Positions 1 through 7,316 are shown, numbered from the stretch's first letter. The stretch is DNA of 15,772 nucleotides from BS750m-G57 sp964607575 (GCA_964607575.1 CAZSLS010000163.1:1-15772), one strand, 5' to 3'. Notes: generated from the sequence alone by a model not told the origin. Translations and numbers: made by a program.

Positions 1-918
1 ACGGTAGTCTTCTGGGAGTCCGCGGGCAACCACGTCATCCGGTACAACGAGTGCTTCTCTGACAAGGATCATTACTTCAATGACGCCATGGGCGCCGGAT
101 ACAACGGCGGGCGCCGCGGTTTCCCCGGAGCCGACAGCGACATCTACTGCAACTACATAGCCAACTGCTGGGATGACGGTATCGAGGCCGAGGGCGGCGA
201 TCAGAACGTACGGATATGGAACAACTACATCGAGGACGTACTCATACCCATAGCCAACGCGGCGGTTTCCATCGGACCGCTCTACGTATGGCGGAACGTC
301 TCGGGGCGCTGCTTCAGCCCGCGGGGCAGCAGATGGAACATGACCCACGGACCGTTCATCAAGATGGGCTACGCCGGCGGCGAGAAGTGGATGACCGGCC
401 ACATGTACATCTTCAACAATACGGTTTTCCAGAAAGATAGCAACGGCGCAGGCGGGCTGGGCGGCGGCAGCAGGATCATCAAGCACTGCATCACTCGGAA
501 CAATATCCTCCACGTCCGCAAGGGCGATCGTAACAGTATTGCAGTCGACCGCAGGCATGTTGACAACGACTTCGATCGTGATCTCACATCCGGGGCCTTT
601 CCTGAGAAGCACGAAAAACACGGATTGAAAGGATCGCCGCAGTACATACGCGGGGCGGGGTTTGACCGCAAGACCCGAACGGGCGTGTTTCAACTGGCGC
701 CCGGGAGCAAGGGGGTTGACGCCGGGGCCGTCATCCCGAATTTCTGCGAGACAATCAACGGGAACCGCCCGGACCTGGGCGCTCACGAATCCGGAACGGG
801 GAAAATGCGTTTCGGCGTGCGGGCTCAATTCGTCCCGCCCGGCGCTGTCAGAACAATCCGTTCGAAGAAGAACGGCACCGCGGCGACACGCCGCGGCTCC
901 GTCTTGTTGCGCGAATGA
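1..918 (+). CDS. Right-handed parallel beta-helix repeat protein, 5' end outside window
   Basis: The frame is open from base 1 to TGA at 916-918, giving 305 C-terminal residues; the true start lies upstream. Repeated Asn/Gly-rich rungs such as NHVIRYNE, NYIANCWDDGIE, VRIWNNYIED, MYIFNNTVF and ITRNNILHV are typical of right-handed parallel beta-helix proteins, which are often exported and bind or cleave polysaccharides. No lyase catalytic residues can be assigned, so the substrate is unknown. The motif RPDLGAHE at residues 256-263 is the usual C-terminal signature in planctomycete and Bacteroidetes beta-helix proteins, but here about 40 residues follow it. The last 15 or so (from NGTAATRRG) are encoded by a palindromic repeat, so the tail is probably acquired. 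The next gene (larA) converges on it. Confidence 0.85.
   Translation, partial: TVVFWESAGNHVIRYNECFSDKDHYFNDAMGAGYNGGRRGFPGADSDIYCNYIANCWDDGIEAEGGDQNVRIWNNYIEDVLIPIANAAVSIGPLYVWRNVSGRCFSPRGSRWNMTHGPFIKMGYAGGEKWMTGHMYIFNNTVFQKDSNGAGGLGGGSRIIKHCITRNNILHVRKGDRNSIAVDRRHVDNDFDRDLTSGAFPEKHEKHGLKGSPQYIRGAGFDRKTRTGVFQLAPGSKGVDAGAVIPNFCETINGNRPDLGAHESGTGKMRFGVRAQFVPPGAVRTIRSKKNGTAATRRGSVLLRE
871..899 (+). repeat. REP-like palindromic repeat, copy A (inverted relative to copy B)
   Basis: The unit contains a perfect 8-bp stem with a 3-base loop, CCGCGGCG-ACA-CGCCGCGG, at 878-896. The reverse complement of 871-899 matches 1000-1028 at 28 of 29 bases, and similarity continues more weakly to about 908 and 992. 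It lies inside the 3' end of the beta-helix gene. An imperfect inverted pair of small GC-rich palindromes resembles bacterial REP/BIME elements; this classification is inferred from structure only. Confidence 0.7.
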
Positions 919-1164
919 GACGTGTGAGATTTCACACCGCAATGTTGCGATACCTCGCCCAATCCTCGGCAAGTTTACACCGTGTCATCGCCCAGGACAG
1001 AGCTGCGGCGTGTCGCCGCGGTGCCGTTGTGTTCGGAAACAAAAAGGAGGCGGTAGAGGCAGTGTTTGCACGTGTTGGTGCAGCGATAGGTGAGCATTAC
1101 GCCACCCGAGACAAGCGACCGATGGTCAGGGTTGCCCCGGATGCATGCTGGTCCATCGGGCCGG
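919..1164. other. Convergent intergenic gap with inverted repeats
   Basis: No gene is supported here. The gap separates the convergent stops of the beta-helix gene and larA. It holds a perfect 6-bp dyad GTGTGA-GATT-TCACAC at 922-937 and the second REP-like copy at 1000-1028. No hairpin followed by a T-tract was seen, so no intrinsic terminator is called. Confidence 0.6.
1000..1028 (-). repeat. REP-like palindromic repeat, copy B
   Basis: This is the inverted partner of the repeat at 871-899, with 28 of 29 bases identical after reverse complementing. One change breaks the outer stem (CTGCGGCG-TGT-CGCCGCGG at 1003-1021). The copies face each other across about 100 bases and could together form a larger cruciform or a paired hairpin in RNA. 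Confidence 0.7.
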
Positions 1165-2517
1165 TCACGCGGGCTTCCTGCCGATGGGGCCTGTTGTGGG
1201 TACGGGGAAGGTGGTTCCGCCGGCGGGGAAAACGGTCACCTTTTGCGGGCTGTCGCCCAGCAGTTTGCCCGCGGCGGCGAAAGCGTCTTCGGGCATCGCG
1301 AATACTTCGAGCCCGGGGAAGTTCGCCCCGGTTTCGTGCAGGGTTGGCGCGACCAGGAAAATCGGATTGCGGTGAATCGTCTGGAGGCCCATGCGCACGA
1401 AGAATCCGGCGTCACCAGCCAACCGGGGAACCAGGCGGAGCATCAGCGAGCAGAGTGCTTCAGGCCCGAGCCACCTGACTATTCTCCGCGTCCACGCCGC
1501 GCTGATCGGCCAGCGGGGCGGGTCCATACCGTTGAGCCCGGCCTCGCAGCGGGAGATGCAGATCACCACCCCTCCCGGGCGCGCGGCCCACCTGGTGTTG
1601 GCCACCGCCTTGAACGACTGCCACAGATCGAAATCTCGCGGGAACGCGTTGGTTATCAGGACGTCGGCAAGGGGGGCGGGGGTGACTATTCCGCACGCTA
1701 TCGAGCACTGCTTGGCAAGCATTTGCTGCGTGGATATCGGGTCGCCGGCGCCTATGTGGACCGGGCGGTCGTTATCGTCGAGCATGTAATGCACCGCAAA
1801 CGTCACGCCGCCGCGGGCGTCGAGCAGCCTCCCGCCGGCGTCTATCGCCGCTCGCATCGCGTTCTTCTCGGCGCCGGTTCCCACCAACTGTTTCGCCCGC
1901 CTGGTCAGGCCCAGGCGGTGCAGATCGCGGATCGTGTCGAGGTGGCTGCAACCGGGGAATATCATCTTGAACCCGCCGCCGAAACCGGCTTGAAGGTGCG
2001 GGCAGACGGCGGATATCACAATTCGCAGATCGGCGTCGGCGACCTGCTTGTCGACGAGAAACTCGACCTTGCCCGCCGATCCGAGCGAGACGTACTGACC
2101 TCGGTCGTGCCATGGATTGTTCCGCCACTTGAGCTTGTCGACTTCCGGACCGAGTTTTTCGGCGGCTTCGGCGTCGGTCATCGGCGGGTGCATCCCGTTG
2201 GCGAAGACGACCTCGACCTGCTCGTCGGCGATACCCCCATGGCGAATTTCGCGCATTACCGTTTCGAGGATCAGGGGTACCGGAGAGTGGCGGGTGATGT
2301 CTTCGATTATCAGGACGATGCGTCCGCTGGGGCGTGCGGCGAGCAGTTTTCCCAGCGGTAGGGCGGTGTCCGGCTTGTTGAGGGCTCCTGCCAGGCGGTC
2401 GGGCCAGGCCTCCTGCCCGGGGGGCAACTGACTGCTGGCCGTCTGCTGGACAGTCCAGTTGGCGGGCAGTTCAATCGACAGGTCTTCGTTGACCCATGGC
2501 AGGGTGATGGTGGGCAT
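1165..2517 (-). CDS. larA: LarA-family nickel-dependent 2-hydroxyacid racemase/epimerase
   Basis: A 450-residue protein of usual LarA length. LarA enzymes interconvert the two configurations of a 2-hydroxyacid using a nickel-pincer cofactor bound to a lysine; the superfamily includes lactate, malate and sugar-acid racemases or epimerases. The signature residues are present: IEDITRHSP (residues 71-79, with D73 and R76), ANGMHPPMT with H110, CPHLQAGFGGGFK with H174 and K184, and H200 in IRDLH. The spacing of H174, K184 and H200 matches Lactobacillus plantarum LarA exactly, so an active enzyme is likely. Which hydroxyacid it uses cannot be told from this. It follows the methyltransferase by 31 bases on the same strand and is probably cotranscribed. 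The ribosome-binding site is weak. No larB, larC or larE cofactor genes lie in the window. Confidence 0.9.
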   Translation of the reverse strand: MPTITLPWVNEDLSIELPANWTVQQTASSQLPPGQEAWPDRLAGALNKPDTALPLGKLLAARPSGRIVLIIEDITRHSPVPLILETVMREIRHGGIADEQVEVVFANGMHPPMTDAEAAEKLGPEVDKLKWRNNPWHDRGQYVSLGSAGKVEFLVDKQVADADLRIVISAVCPHLQAGFGGGFKMIFPGCSHLDTIRDLHRLGLTRRAKQLVGTGAEKNAMRAAIDAGGRLLDARGGVTFAVHYMLDDNDRPVHIGAGDPISTQQMLAKQCSIACGIVTPAPLADVLITNAFPRDFDLWQSFKAVANTRWAARPGGVVICISRCEAGLNGMDPPRWPISAAWTRRIVRWLGPEALCSLMLRLVPRLAGDAGFFVRMGLQTIHRNPIFLVAPTLHETGANFPGLEVFAMPEDAFAAAGKLLGDSPQKVTVFPAGGTTFPVPTTGPIGRKPA

Positions 2518-2548
2518 TAGTGGTTGATTCCTATTACTGGTCGGCTTT

Positions 2549-3412
2549 TTAGTTACCTTTGAGTCGACCGACGATCACATGATAAACGTCCAAGGGCTCG
2601 GGAATCGAGACGAAATCTCCGAAGCCCGCTTGGGCGAGCAGCGCCGAAAGCTGCTCGGGACTCCGGTGGATCATATGCAGGCCCATTACGCGACGGAAGA
2701 ATCGGTCGGTACCGTGGGCCGTTGAGATACTGTTAAAGACGATAGATCCCCCGGGGGCCATCACATCGGCCAGGGACTGGGCGATATCGGCGATCTGCTC
2801 GTCGGTGAGGTACTCGCAGATACCGATCATCTTGACGACTACCGGCGGGGGGTCGAGCACGTCCTTTACGTCGCGTACGTCGCCCTGGACGTATTTGACG
2901 CGATCGCCCACGCCGCAGCTCTCGGCGAGTTGGCGTCCGTATTCGAAGGCATCGCTGCTGATGTCGACCAGTGTCGCATGCGAGCTTGCGGGCGCCTCGA
3001 GCAGGGCATCGATGATGATCCTGCCCGGACCGGCGCCCAGGCACAGCGCGTGGACGGGCTTGTCGCCGGCGCTGTCGGCCTGTTCGATGAGTTTTGACAG
3101 CATCCTTGCCGCCAGGCGGCGGCGATTGCGGAGCGCCATGCTCATCGCGCCACCGTTGACCATGAACTTGTCGGCAATCTGTCTGGGTTTACCGTGGTAG
3201 CTGATGACCATCGACTTCCATCCGCCCGGATCGGTCCAGTTGGCCTGCGCCAACTCGCTCTTGCTGAATCGCAGTACCGACTTCATCGCCACGGCGGGGA
3301 TGTAGTTGACCAGCGGATTCAGAACCGCCCGCTTCAACGCGCGCTTCACCGGGCCTACACGTTCGAACTCGAGGTCGGTCACCCACGAGTGTATTTCTTC
3401 GTTTTGATCCAT
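2549..3412 (-). CDS. Class I SAM-dependent methyltransferase, substrate unknown
   Basis: A 287-residue protein with the Rossmann-type methyltransferase motifs: motif I CLGAGPGRI at 124-132, the acidic ribose-binding D150 in ATLVDIS, GDVRD at 177-181, and a post-motif segment MAPGGSIVFNS at 218-228. The roughly 115-residue N-terminal part, rich in basic residues and ending in RNRRRLAARML, is not a standard SAM-fold segment and may bind substrate. No signal peptide is seen, so it is cytoplasmic. It is the first gene of a two-gene unit with larA. There is no clear Shine-Dalgarno sequence before ATG 3412; a -10-like TATACT sits only nine bases upstream, so the transcript may be leaderless. Small molecule, lipid or protein targets are all possible. 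Confidence 0.85.
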   Translation of the reverse strand: MDQNEEIHSWVTDLEFERVGPVKRALKRAVLNPLVNYIPAVAMKSVLRFSKSELAQANWTDPGGWKSMVISYHGKPRQIADKFMVNGGAMSMALRNRRRLAARMLSKLIEQADSAGDKPVHALCLGAGPGRIIIDALLEAPASSHATLVDISSDAFEYGRQLAESCGVGDRVKYVQGDVRDVKDVLDPPPVVVKMIGICEYLTDEQIADIAQSLADVMAPGGSIVFNSISTAHGTDRFFRRVMGLHMIHRSPEQLSALLAQAGFGDFVSIPEPLDVYHVIVGRLKGN

Positions 3413-3420
3413 TGCCCAAA

Positions 3421-3450
3421 AGTATACGCCGCCAGAGTCCCCGGGAACAA
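3421..3450 (-). promoter_or_regulatory. Candidate promoter of the methyltransferase-larA unit
   Basis: Read on the minus strand, TTGTTC (3450-3445) is followed after 18 bases by TATACT (3426-3421). The -10 matches TATAAT at five of six positions; the -35 is weak. Transcription would start within a few bases of ATG 3412, which agrees with the lack of a Shine-Dalgarno sequence. Confidence 0.35.
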
Positions 3451-3693
3451 CGGGATTCTCATTCCAGCTTCCAGCCGCCGGGCGTGCGCCACATCTGGTT
3501 CGCAGTTTTCCACACGGGCCAGTCTGCCAAAATGAATGGTGACACCGGGATGAGGATGCCTGGAATGTATATAGAATGCTGGTAACGGAAGGAGTTGCGA
3601 ACAGGAAGACCGCGGCGCGGGGAACTTATCGCCTGCTCCGTGCGTCATATTACGTGTAGGGGATCGGGCGGTATTTGGACGAAAGGTTATGCT

Positions 3694-5100
3694 ATGGCGA
3701 GATGCAGATTGACTGTCAGTGTTCTGGTGGTGGCGATCGTCTCCGCCGTCGCGACGCAAGCCGCCGAGCCGATGAATCTGTCCCACGGGCCCGATCGGCG
3801 TTCTGACAGGGTAACCTCGATAGTCTTCAGCCCCGACGGTAAGTGGGTCGCCGGGCACTACCGACGCCACGCGACGGATCGCGCCGGAGACGATCGGCGG
3901 GCGTTTGTCGCGAAGTGGGAGATCGCCGGCAAGGCTCGAACGATCGTTCCCGCCTCCGCCAAGACGCCCAGGAACGTACGATCGCACACACCGACCGCCA
4001 GGGGCGCCGAGCCGGTGGCGGTGAAGAACCTCCGCCTGACCAGGCTCATCGCTCCCCGCGACCGTGTCCGCGTCAGCCGCGACGGTAAACTGATCGCCAT
4101 CGGCGGGCGCGGCAAGACCGTCCTGCGCACGAGCGATGGAAAGCCGGTCAAGACGTTTCTCGCCGGCGGGGGGGCTGTCGCCTTCAGCGCCGACTCCAAA
4201 CGCCTCGCCGCTGCCGATAACCGCGGGATCATCCGCGTCTGGGACATCGCAACGGCGAAGCTTGTCCGCACATTGCGCCTCGACGATCACAAGGAAAACA
4301 CAGTTCTCGCCGCCGCCGTCCAGTGCGCAAGCAAGTTCGGCGACCCGGCGGGAAACCGCAAGAGAATCGCATCTTTCGTGACCCGTGCCGCCCGCAAGGG
4401 CGCAAAGATCGTGGTCCTGCCCGAGACTGCGATTACCGGCTACATGACGTCAGACACCAGGACCGCCTGGCAGGTGCCCGGTCGCGAACTCGGCGAAGGT
4501 CTCAAGGGCGTAGATCCCAAAGACGCCGCCGAGACCGTACCGGGACCATCGACAAAATTGTTCGCCCCGCTCGCCGAGCAGTATGGGATATACCTTACCG
4601 TTCCGCTCCTCGAAGTCGACCGCAAGACCGGCAAGTACTACAACACTTCGGTGCTCCTGGGGCCTGACGGTCGCATCCTGATCCACTATCGCAAGCGCAA
4701 CCCGTGGATATGGGCGGAGAAAGGCTGGGCCGAGAACGGAAATCTGGGCAATCCGGTAGCCGACACGCCGTTTGGTCGATTAGGCCTGTTGATCTGCTTC
4801 GACGTTCACAAGCAGTTCGAGGTAATGAGCAAGCGGAAGATCGATACGCTGCTCTATTCCATCGCGTGGGTCGACGCCGCCGGAAGCGACTGGTTTTCCA
4901 AGCTGCTTCCCGCCAGGACGAAGGATTGCAACTTCAATGTCATCGGCGCCAACTGGACGGTACCGAAGAACCCCAAGCCCGATTGGCACGGGTACGGGCA
5001 GAGCCTGATCATCTCGCCCAAGGGCAAGGTGCTCGCCAAGGCCAAGAATGATCTGGCCGAAGAAACGGTCTTCGCCGAGATCCCGATCCCGGCGAAATAA
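3694..5100 (+). CDS. Exported WD40-like / carbon-nitrogen hydrolase fusion protein
   Basis: I place the start at ATG 3694 (468 residues) because AAAGG lies seven bases upstream and a signal peptide begins there: MARCRLT, a hydrophobic run, then about residue 23 in TQAAEP. The frame is also open upstream to a TTG, but that adds only non-signal sequence. Residues 35-200 hold about three WD40-like blades (VTSIVFSPDGKWVA, VRVSRDGKLIAIG, VAFSADSKRLAAADNRG..RVWD). Residues 204-468 form a nitrilase-superfamily amidohydrolase domain with the catalytic set E244 (LPETAITGY), K334 (HYRKRN) and C368 (LLICFD). Such enzymes cleave amides or nitriles; the substrate is unknown. Three blades are too few for a closed seven-blade propeller, so the N-terminal part looks like a fragment joined in frame. 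The last 48 bases are nearly duplicated at 8595-8642. Confidence 0.87.
   Translation: MARCRLTVSVLVVAIVSAVATQAAEPMNLSHGPDRRSDRVTSIVFSPDGKWVAGHYRRHATDRAGDDRRAFVAKWEIAGKARTIVPASAKTPRNVRSHTPTARGAEPVAVKNLRLTRLIAPRDRVRVSRDGKLIAIGGRGKTVLRTSDGKPVKTFLAGGGAVAFSADSKRLAAADNRGIIRVWDIATAKLVRTLRLDDHKENTVLAAAVQCASKFGDPAGNRKRIASFVTRAARKGAKIVVLPETAITGYMTSDTRTAWQVPGRELGEGLKGVDPKDAAETVPGPSTKLFAPLAEQYGIYLTVPLLEVDRKTGKYYNTSVLLGPDGRILIHYRKRNPWIWAEKGWAENGNLGNPVADTPFGRLGLLICFDVHKQFEVMSKRKIDTLLYSIAWVDAAGSDWFSKLLPARTKDCNFNVIGANWTVPKNPKPDWHGYGQSLIISPKGKVLAKAKNDLAEETVFAEIPIPAK
5053..5100 (+). repeat. 48-bp direct repeat, copy 1 (end of hydrolase gene)
   Basis: These 48 bases encode DLAEETVFAEIPIPAK minus the first residue, plus the stop. 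They match 8595-8642 at 46 of 48 bases, including silent codon positions, while the sequence just upstream is diverged in DNA but alignable as protein. That pattern points to recent duplication or gene conversion of the 3' ends. Confidence 0.85.
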
Positions 5101-5119
5101 CGGTGGGAAGCGGTTTTGC

Positions 5120-5146
5120 CACGGATGACACGGATAGCACGGATAG
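5120..5146 (+). repeat. Three 9-base units starting CACGGAT
   Basis: CACGGAT occurs at 5120, 5129 and 5138 with an exact 9-base period; the two spacer bases are GA, AG and AG. It lies 20 bases after the hydrolase stop codon. Similar short tandem arrays are seen in intergenic DNA of many environmental bacteria; I do not know a function. Confidence 0.7.
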
Positions 5147-5209
5147 TTAGAGTACGACAACGCCGACGAGGTGTTTGACGTTGGGCGTGCATCACCGTAG
5201 TTTCCCCGA

Positions 5210-5238
5210 TTAGCGGTCGACGGGACGTCGGCCGCTAA
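5210..5238. repeat. REP-like 13-bp hairpin with 3-base loop
   Basis: TTAGCGGTCGACG and CGTCGGCCGCTAA pair around a GGA loop, with 12 Watson-Crick pairs and one G-T pair. The symmetric sequence, lack of a T-tract and intergenic location fit a REP-type palindrome or a bidirectional transcription barrier between convergent genes better than a classical terminator. Confidence 0.65.
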
Positions 5239-5468
5239 CGCCGTTAAGCCGTGGCCTCATCGACGATATCAGAACAACCAAAGGCAGCGACTCGCTGACG
5301 TCGGTCGGGGCGTGGGGTCGCATGGGGATCCCTTCCGGCACGGAAGAGACGCGTGAAACCGCAAGCGGTTAAATGGGGTCATTGCCCCTCCAGGCGTGCG
5401 CTGATCTCCGCGTGACCTCCGGGGCAAAACTTGCTGGTCCGTTACAGCATCTGGCCTTCAATGATCGT

Positions 5469-6143
5469 TCAGCCTTGTGTGGGCTCCTCGGCGATTTCGG
5501 CGGCGGGGGTTTGGGGTTTGCTGGTCCAGAATGTCTGGACCAGCGCGCCGATGCCGGCGAGCGTCAGGAAGGGGAAAATGATGAACCATCCAAGGATTGG
5601 CGTGATGCTGGCCCCGGCGAAGACGAGCCATCCGACGGCCAGTTGGGCCACCGGTCCGCGGTTTGCGCCGGATCGCGCGAAGATGCGCCGCCCCATGTCC
5701 TGAGAGACCATGGGGAAGGTGATTAGCACGAGGAATGTCATCAGCACGATCGCGAGCACACCGCCGAGCGGTTTGGACGCCAGGGCCGCCACATACACGA
5801 TGGCAACCAGCACCACCAGCACGGCCGCGCCTAGCAGGAACGAGCGGAACAGTCCCTTCCGCAAGGCCTCCGTGCCGCACGTGGTCAAGCCCGGGAACAG
5901 CAGTTGCACGACGATCAGGAGGCTCAATCCCACGGCTACGGCGAGGAATGTGCACATGATCTTGCTTATTGCAATCACGGCCCCACGCATCCCTTGGGCC
6001 CGGTGATGGTAGTCGCCTGCGGGCCTGGAGGCTGGTGCGTTTTGGGTTTCGGGCGCGTCGTCGATGGCCATGCAGGGCACGGCCGACAGTAGCACGGTGG
6101 CGGTCAGTGAGAGGACGATGGCGTACTTGATCACTTGGTTCAT
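5469..6143 (-). CDS. Multi-pass membrane protein of the sigma/anti-sigma operon
   Basis: A 224-residue protein starting at ATG 6143, chosen because AAGGA lies seven bases upstream and the ATG overlaps the anti-sigma stop as ATGA. Residues 1-26 look like a signal peptide (MNQVIKYAIVLSLTATV... up to CMA). A hydrophilic stretch (27-60) is followed by membrane segments at about 62-85, 102-121, 126-147 and 165-205, the last long enough for two passes. The C-terminal pattern TPILGWFIIFPFLTLAGIGALV recalls membrane segments found with bactofilin-like or stress-related proteins, but this is only a resemblance. No enzymatic motif is seen. Its place as third gene of the operon suggests it is the target or sensor of the sigma/anti-sigma pair. 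The 3' end contains an 11-bp perfect hairpin. Confidence 0.82.
   Translation of the reverse strand: MNQVIKYAIVLSLTATVLLSAVPCMAIDDAPETQNAPASRPAGDYHHRAQGMRGAVIAISKIMCTFLAVAVGLSLLIVVQLLFPGLTTCGTEALRKGLFRSFLLGAAVLVVLVAIVYVAALASKPLGGVLAIVLMTFLVLITFPMVSQDMGRRIFARSGANRGPVAQLAVGWLVFAGASITPILGWFIIFPFLTLAGIGALVQTFWTSKPQTPAAEIAEEPTQG
5520..5544. repeat. Perfect 11-bp inverted repeat inside the membrane protein gene
   Basis: GCTGGTCCAGA and TCTGGACCAGC are exact reverse complements around a 3-base ATG loop. It lies about 50 bases before the stop, over codons for LVQTFWTS. The 8-mer GCTGGTCC recurs at 5433-5440, just past the stop. Confidence 0.75.
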
Positions 6144-6724
6144 GTCCAATTCCTTCTGTAGTGGGTTCGTTGGTTCGCAGGCGCGGCGGATGATCGGGCT
6201 CGCGGCTCGACGAGCAGGCGGAGCGCGGCCAGACCGGAGGCGAACAGAACGGCGGCGCCGACAAGCGTAGCGACTGACAGCCAGGAGACGCCCGACTCGA
6301 CGAGAGTCGACCATCCGGACGCTACGTCGTCGGTGAGATCGATGGCGAATTGGCCCCATGACGCCGCCGACTCCGCTGGCAGTTCCGCAGCGGCGGCGAG
6401 TTCGGCCGGCCAGAGTAGCCCGACGGTCGCTGCAAGAAGGACTGCCGCGGCGCATGCCGCGCCGATCCAGCGGCACTCCCGTCCTACGGACGCTCTCCGC
6501 TGACTCGCGGCGCCCAGACGCGCCATGACGCCGCCGGCGAAGCCCCGCGGAACGGCCCGGAAGGGCTCGTCCTGAAGCAGTCGCTCGACGGCCGCGTAGG
6601 CGTCGAGTTCCGCCCGACAGTCCGGGCACTGCCGCAGGTGCTCGGCCAGCATCTCCGCCTCGCCCGACGGGAGCGCCCGGTCCAGATAGTCTTGAATCCG
6701 CATTGTCACATCTTCGCAGTTCAT
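6140..6724 (-). CDS. Zinc-finger (zf-HC2) anti-sigma factor with two membrane segments
   Basis: A 194-residue protein. The N-terminal domain carries C3 and the HxxxCxxC zinc motif H29, C33, C36 (EHLRQCPDC), the hallmark of ZAS anti-sigma domains that hold ECF sigma factors inactive. Hydrophobic segments at about 86-105 and 147-171 place the region between them (Ala/Glu/Ser-rich, 107-146) outside the inner membrane, where a signal or protease could act. The start is ten bases after the sigma stop with AGAGG seven bases before ATG. Its TGA overlaps the next ATG by four bases, indicating translational coupling. Regulation presumably follows the sigma factor promoter. Confidence 0.9.
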   Translation of the reverse strand: MNCEDVTMRIQDYLDRALPSGEAEMLAEHLRQCPDCRAELDAYAAVERLLQDEPFRAVPRGFAGGVMARLGAASQRRASVGRECRWIGAACAAAVLLAATVGLLWPAELAAAAELPAESAASWGQFAIDLTDDVASGWSTLVESGVSWLSVATLVGAAVLFASGLAALRLLVEPRARSSAAPANQRTHYRRNWT

Positions 6725-6734
6725 CGGTAAGCCT

Positions 6735-7316
6735 CTATTGCATTTCAGCCATATGTGTGAGTTTCCGCCGGAGCATTTCTCTGGCCCGGTGCAGCCGGAC
6801 CCTCACGGTGCCCGTGGGGATCTCCATCGTTCGGCCGATGGTCTCGTAGTCCATACCTTCAAAGTACCGCAGTGCGGTGACGGCCTTGTAGCCCGGCGGA
6901 AGTGCCGCCACGGCACGGCGGACGGTCTGGCGCATCTCTTCTGACTCGGCCAGCCTGGCCGGATCGCCCAGGCCGCCGGGTGCCGTCGGGCCGGTCTCGA
7001 CCTGCGTCTGCAGTTCAACGGTCTCCTGGGACCAGGGCGACGAGGCATGCCGTTTCTGCCGGCGGAGCCAACTCAGGCCGGTATTGATCGCGATCCGCAC
7101 CAGCCACGGCTTGAACGGTAGCGACAGGTCGTAGCGATTGAAGTTCCGGTAGAGCTTCAGGAAGCATTCCTGCGCGAGGTCTTCGGCGGCGGCATGGTTG
7201 TAAGTCAGCCGATACGCCAGGTTGAACACCAGCGTTTGATACGCCTCGACCACACGTCGAAACGCCTCCCCGTCGCCGCCCCGGGCGTCCGCCAGGATCT
7301 GCTTGTCAGTGTCCAT
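6735..7316 (-). CDS. ECF-type sigma-70 family RNA polymerase sigma factor
   Basis: I start at ATG 7316 (193 residues, a normal ECF length). In-frame ATGs at 7340 and 7391 exist but add sequence without family resemblance, and a candidate promoter ends just upstream of 7340. Region 2 lies at residues 23-90 (VVEAYQTLVFNLAYRLT, AAAEDLAQECFLKLYRNF, WLVRIAINTGLSWLRRQKR) and binds the -10 element. Region 4 lies at 132-187 (ALPPGYKAVTALRYFEGMDY then the helix-turn-helix ETIGRTMEIPTGTVRVRLHRA) and binds the -35. A linker of about 40 residues rich in Thr, Pro and Gly separates them. First gene of a three-gene unit with its anti-sigma factor. Confidence 0.92.
   Translation of the reverse strand: MDTDKQILADARGGDGEAFRRVVEAYQTLVFNLAYRLTYNHAAAEDLAQECFLKLYRNFNRYDLSLPFKPWLVRIAINTGLSWLRRQKRHASSPWSQETVELQTQVETGPTAPGGLGDPARLAESEEMRQTVRRAVAALPPGYKAVTALRYFEGMDYETIGRTMEIPTGTVRVRLHRAREMLRRKLTHMAEMQ

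Larger units (their letters stand above)
5101..5468. other. Convergent intergenic region with hairpins and short repeats
   Basis: No gene is supported. From left to right it holds a CACGGAT tandem repeat (5120-5146), a 13-bp hairpin (5210-5238) joined to a small dyad TAACG-C-CGTTA (5236-5246), a 6-bp hairpin AACCGC-AA-GCGGTT (5357-5370), and a GGGG-TCATTG-CCCC dyad (5375-5388). The density of palindromes suggests degenerate REP-like elements between two convergent transcription units. No T-tract marks a standard terminator. Confidence 0.55.

Noticed and set aside
1041..1050. Strong Shine-Dalgarno-like AAAAAGGAGG
   Set aside because: The only following frame runs antisense into larA without any recognisable protein; no suitably spaced ATG follows.
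1090..2361. Long open frame (423 codons) on the plus strand opposite larA
   Set aside because: It mirrors the codon structure of larA on the other strand, is rich in Arg, Gly and Pro and matches no family, whereas larA has full catalytic motifs.
3532..3585. 17-residue upstream frame before the hydrolase gene
   Set aside because: No Shine-Dalgarno sequence, ends over 100 bases before the real start, and several in-frame Met suggest chance.
3379..4290. 303-codon minus-strand frame opposite the hydrolase 5' half
   Set aside because: It overlaps both the methyltransferase start and the hydrolase signal peptide region and shows no family motif.
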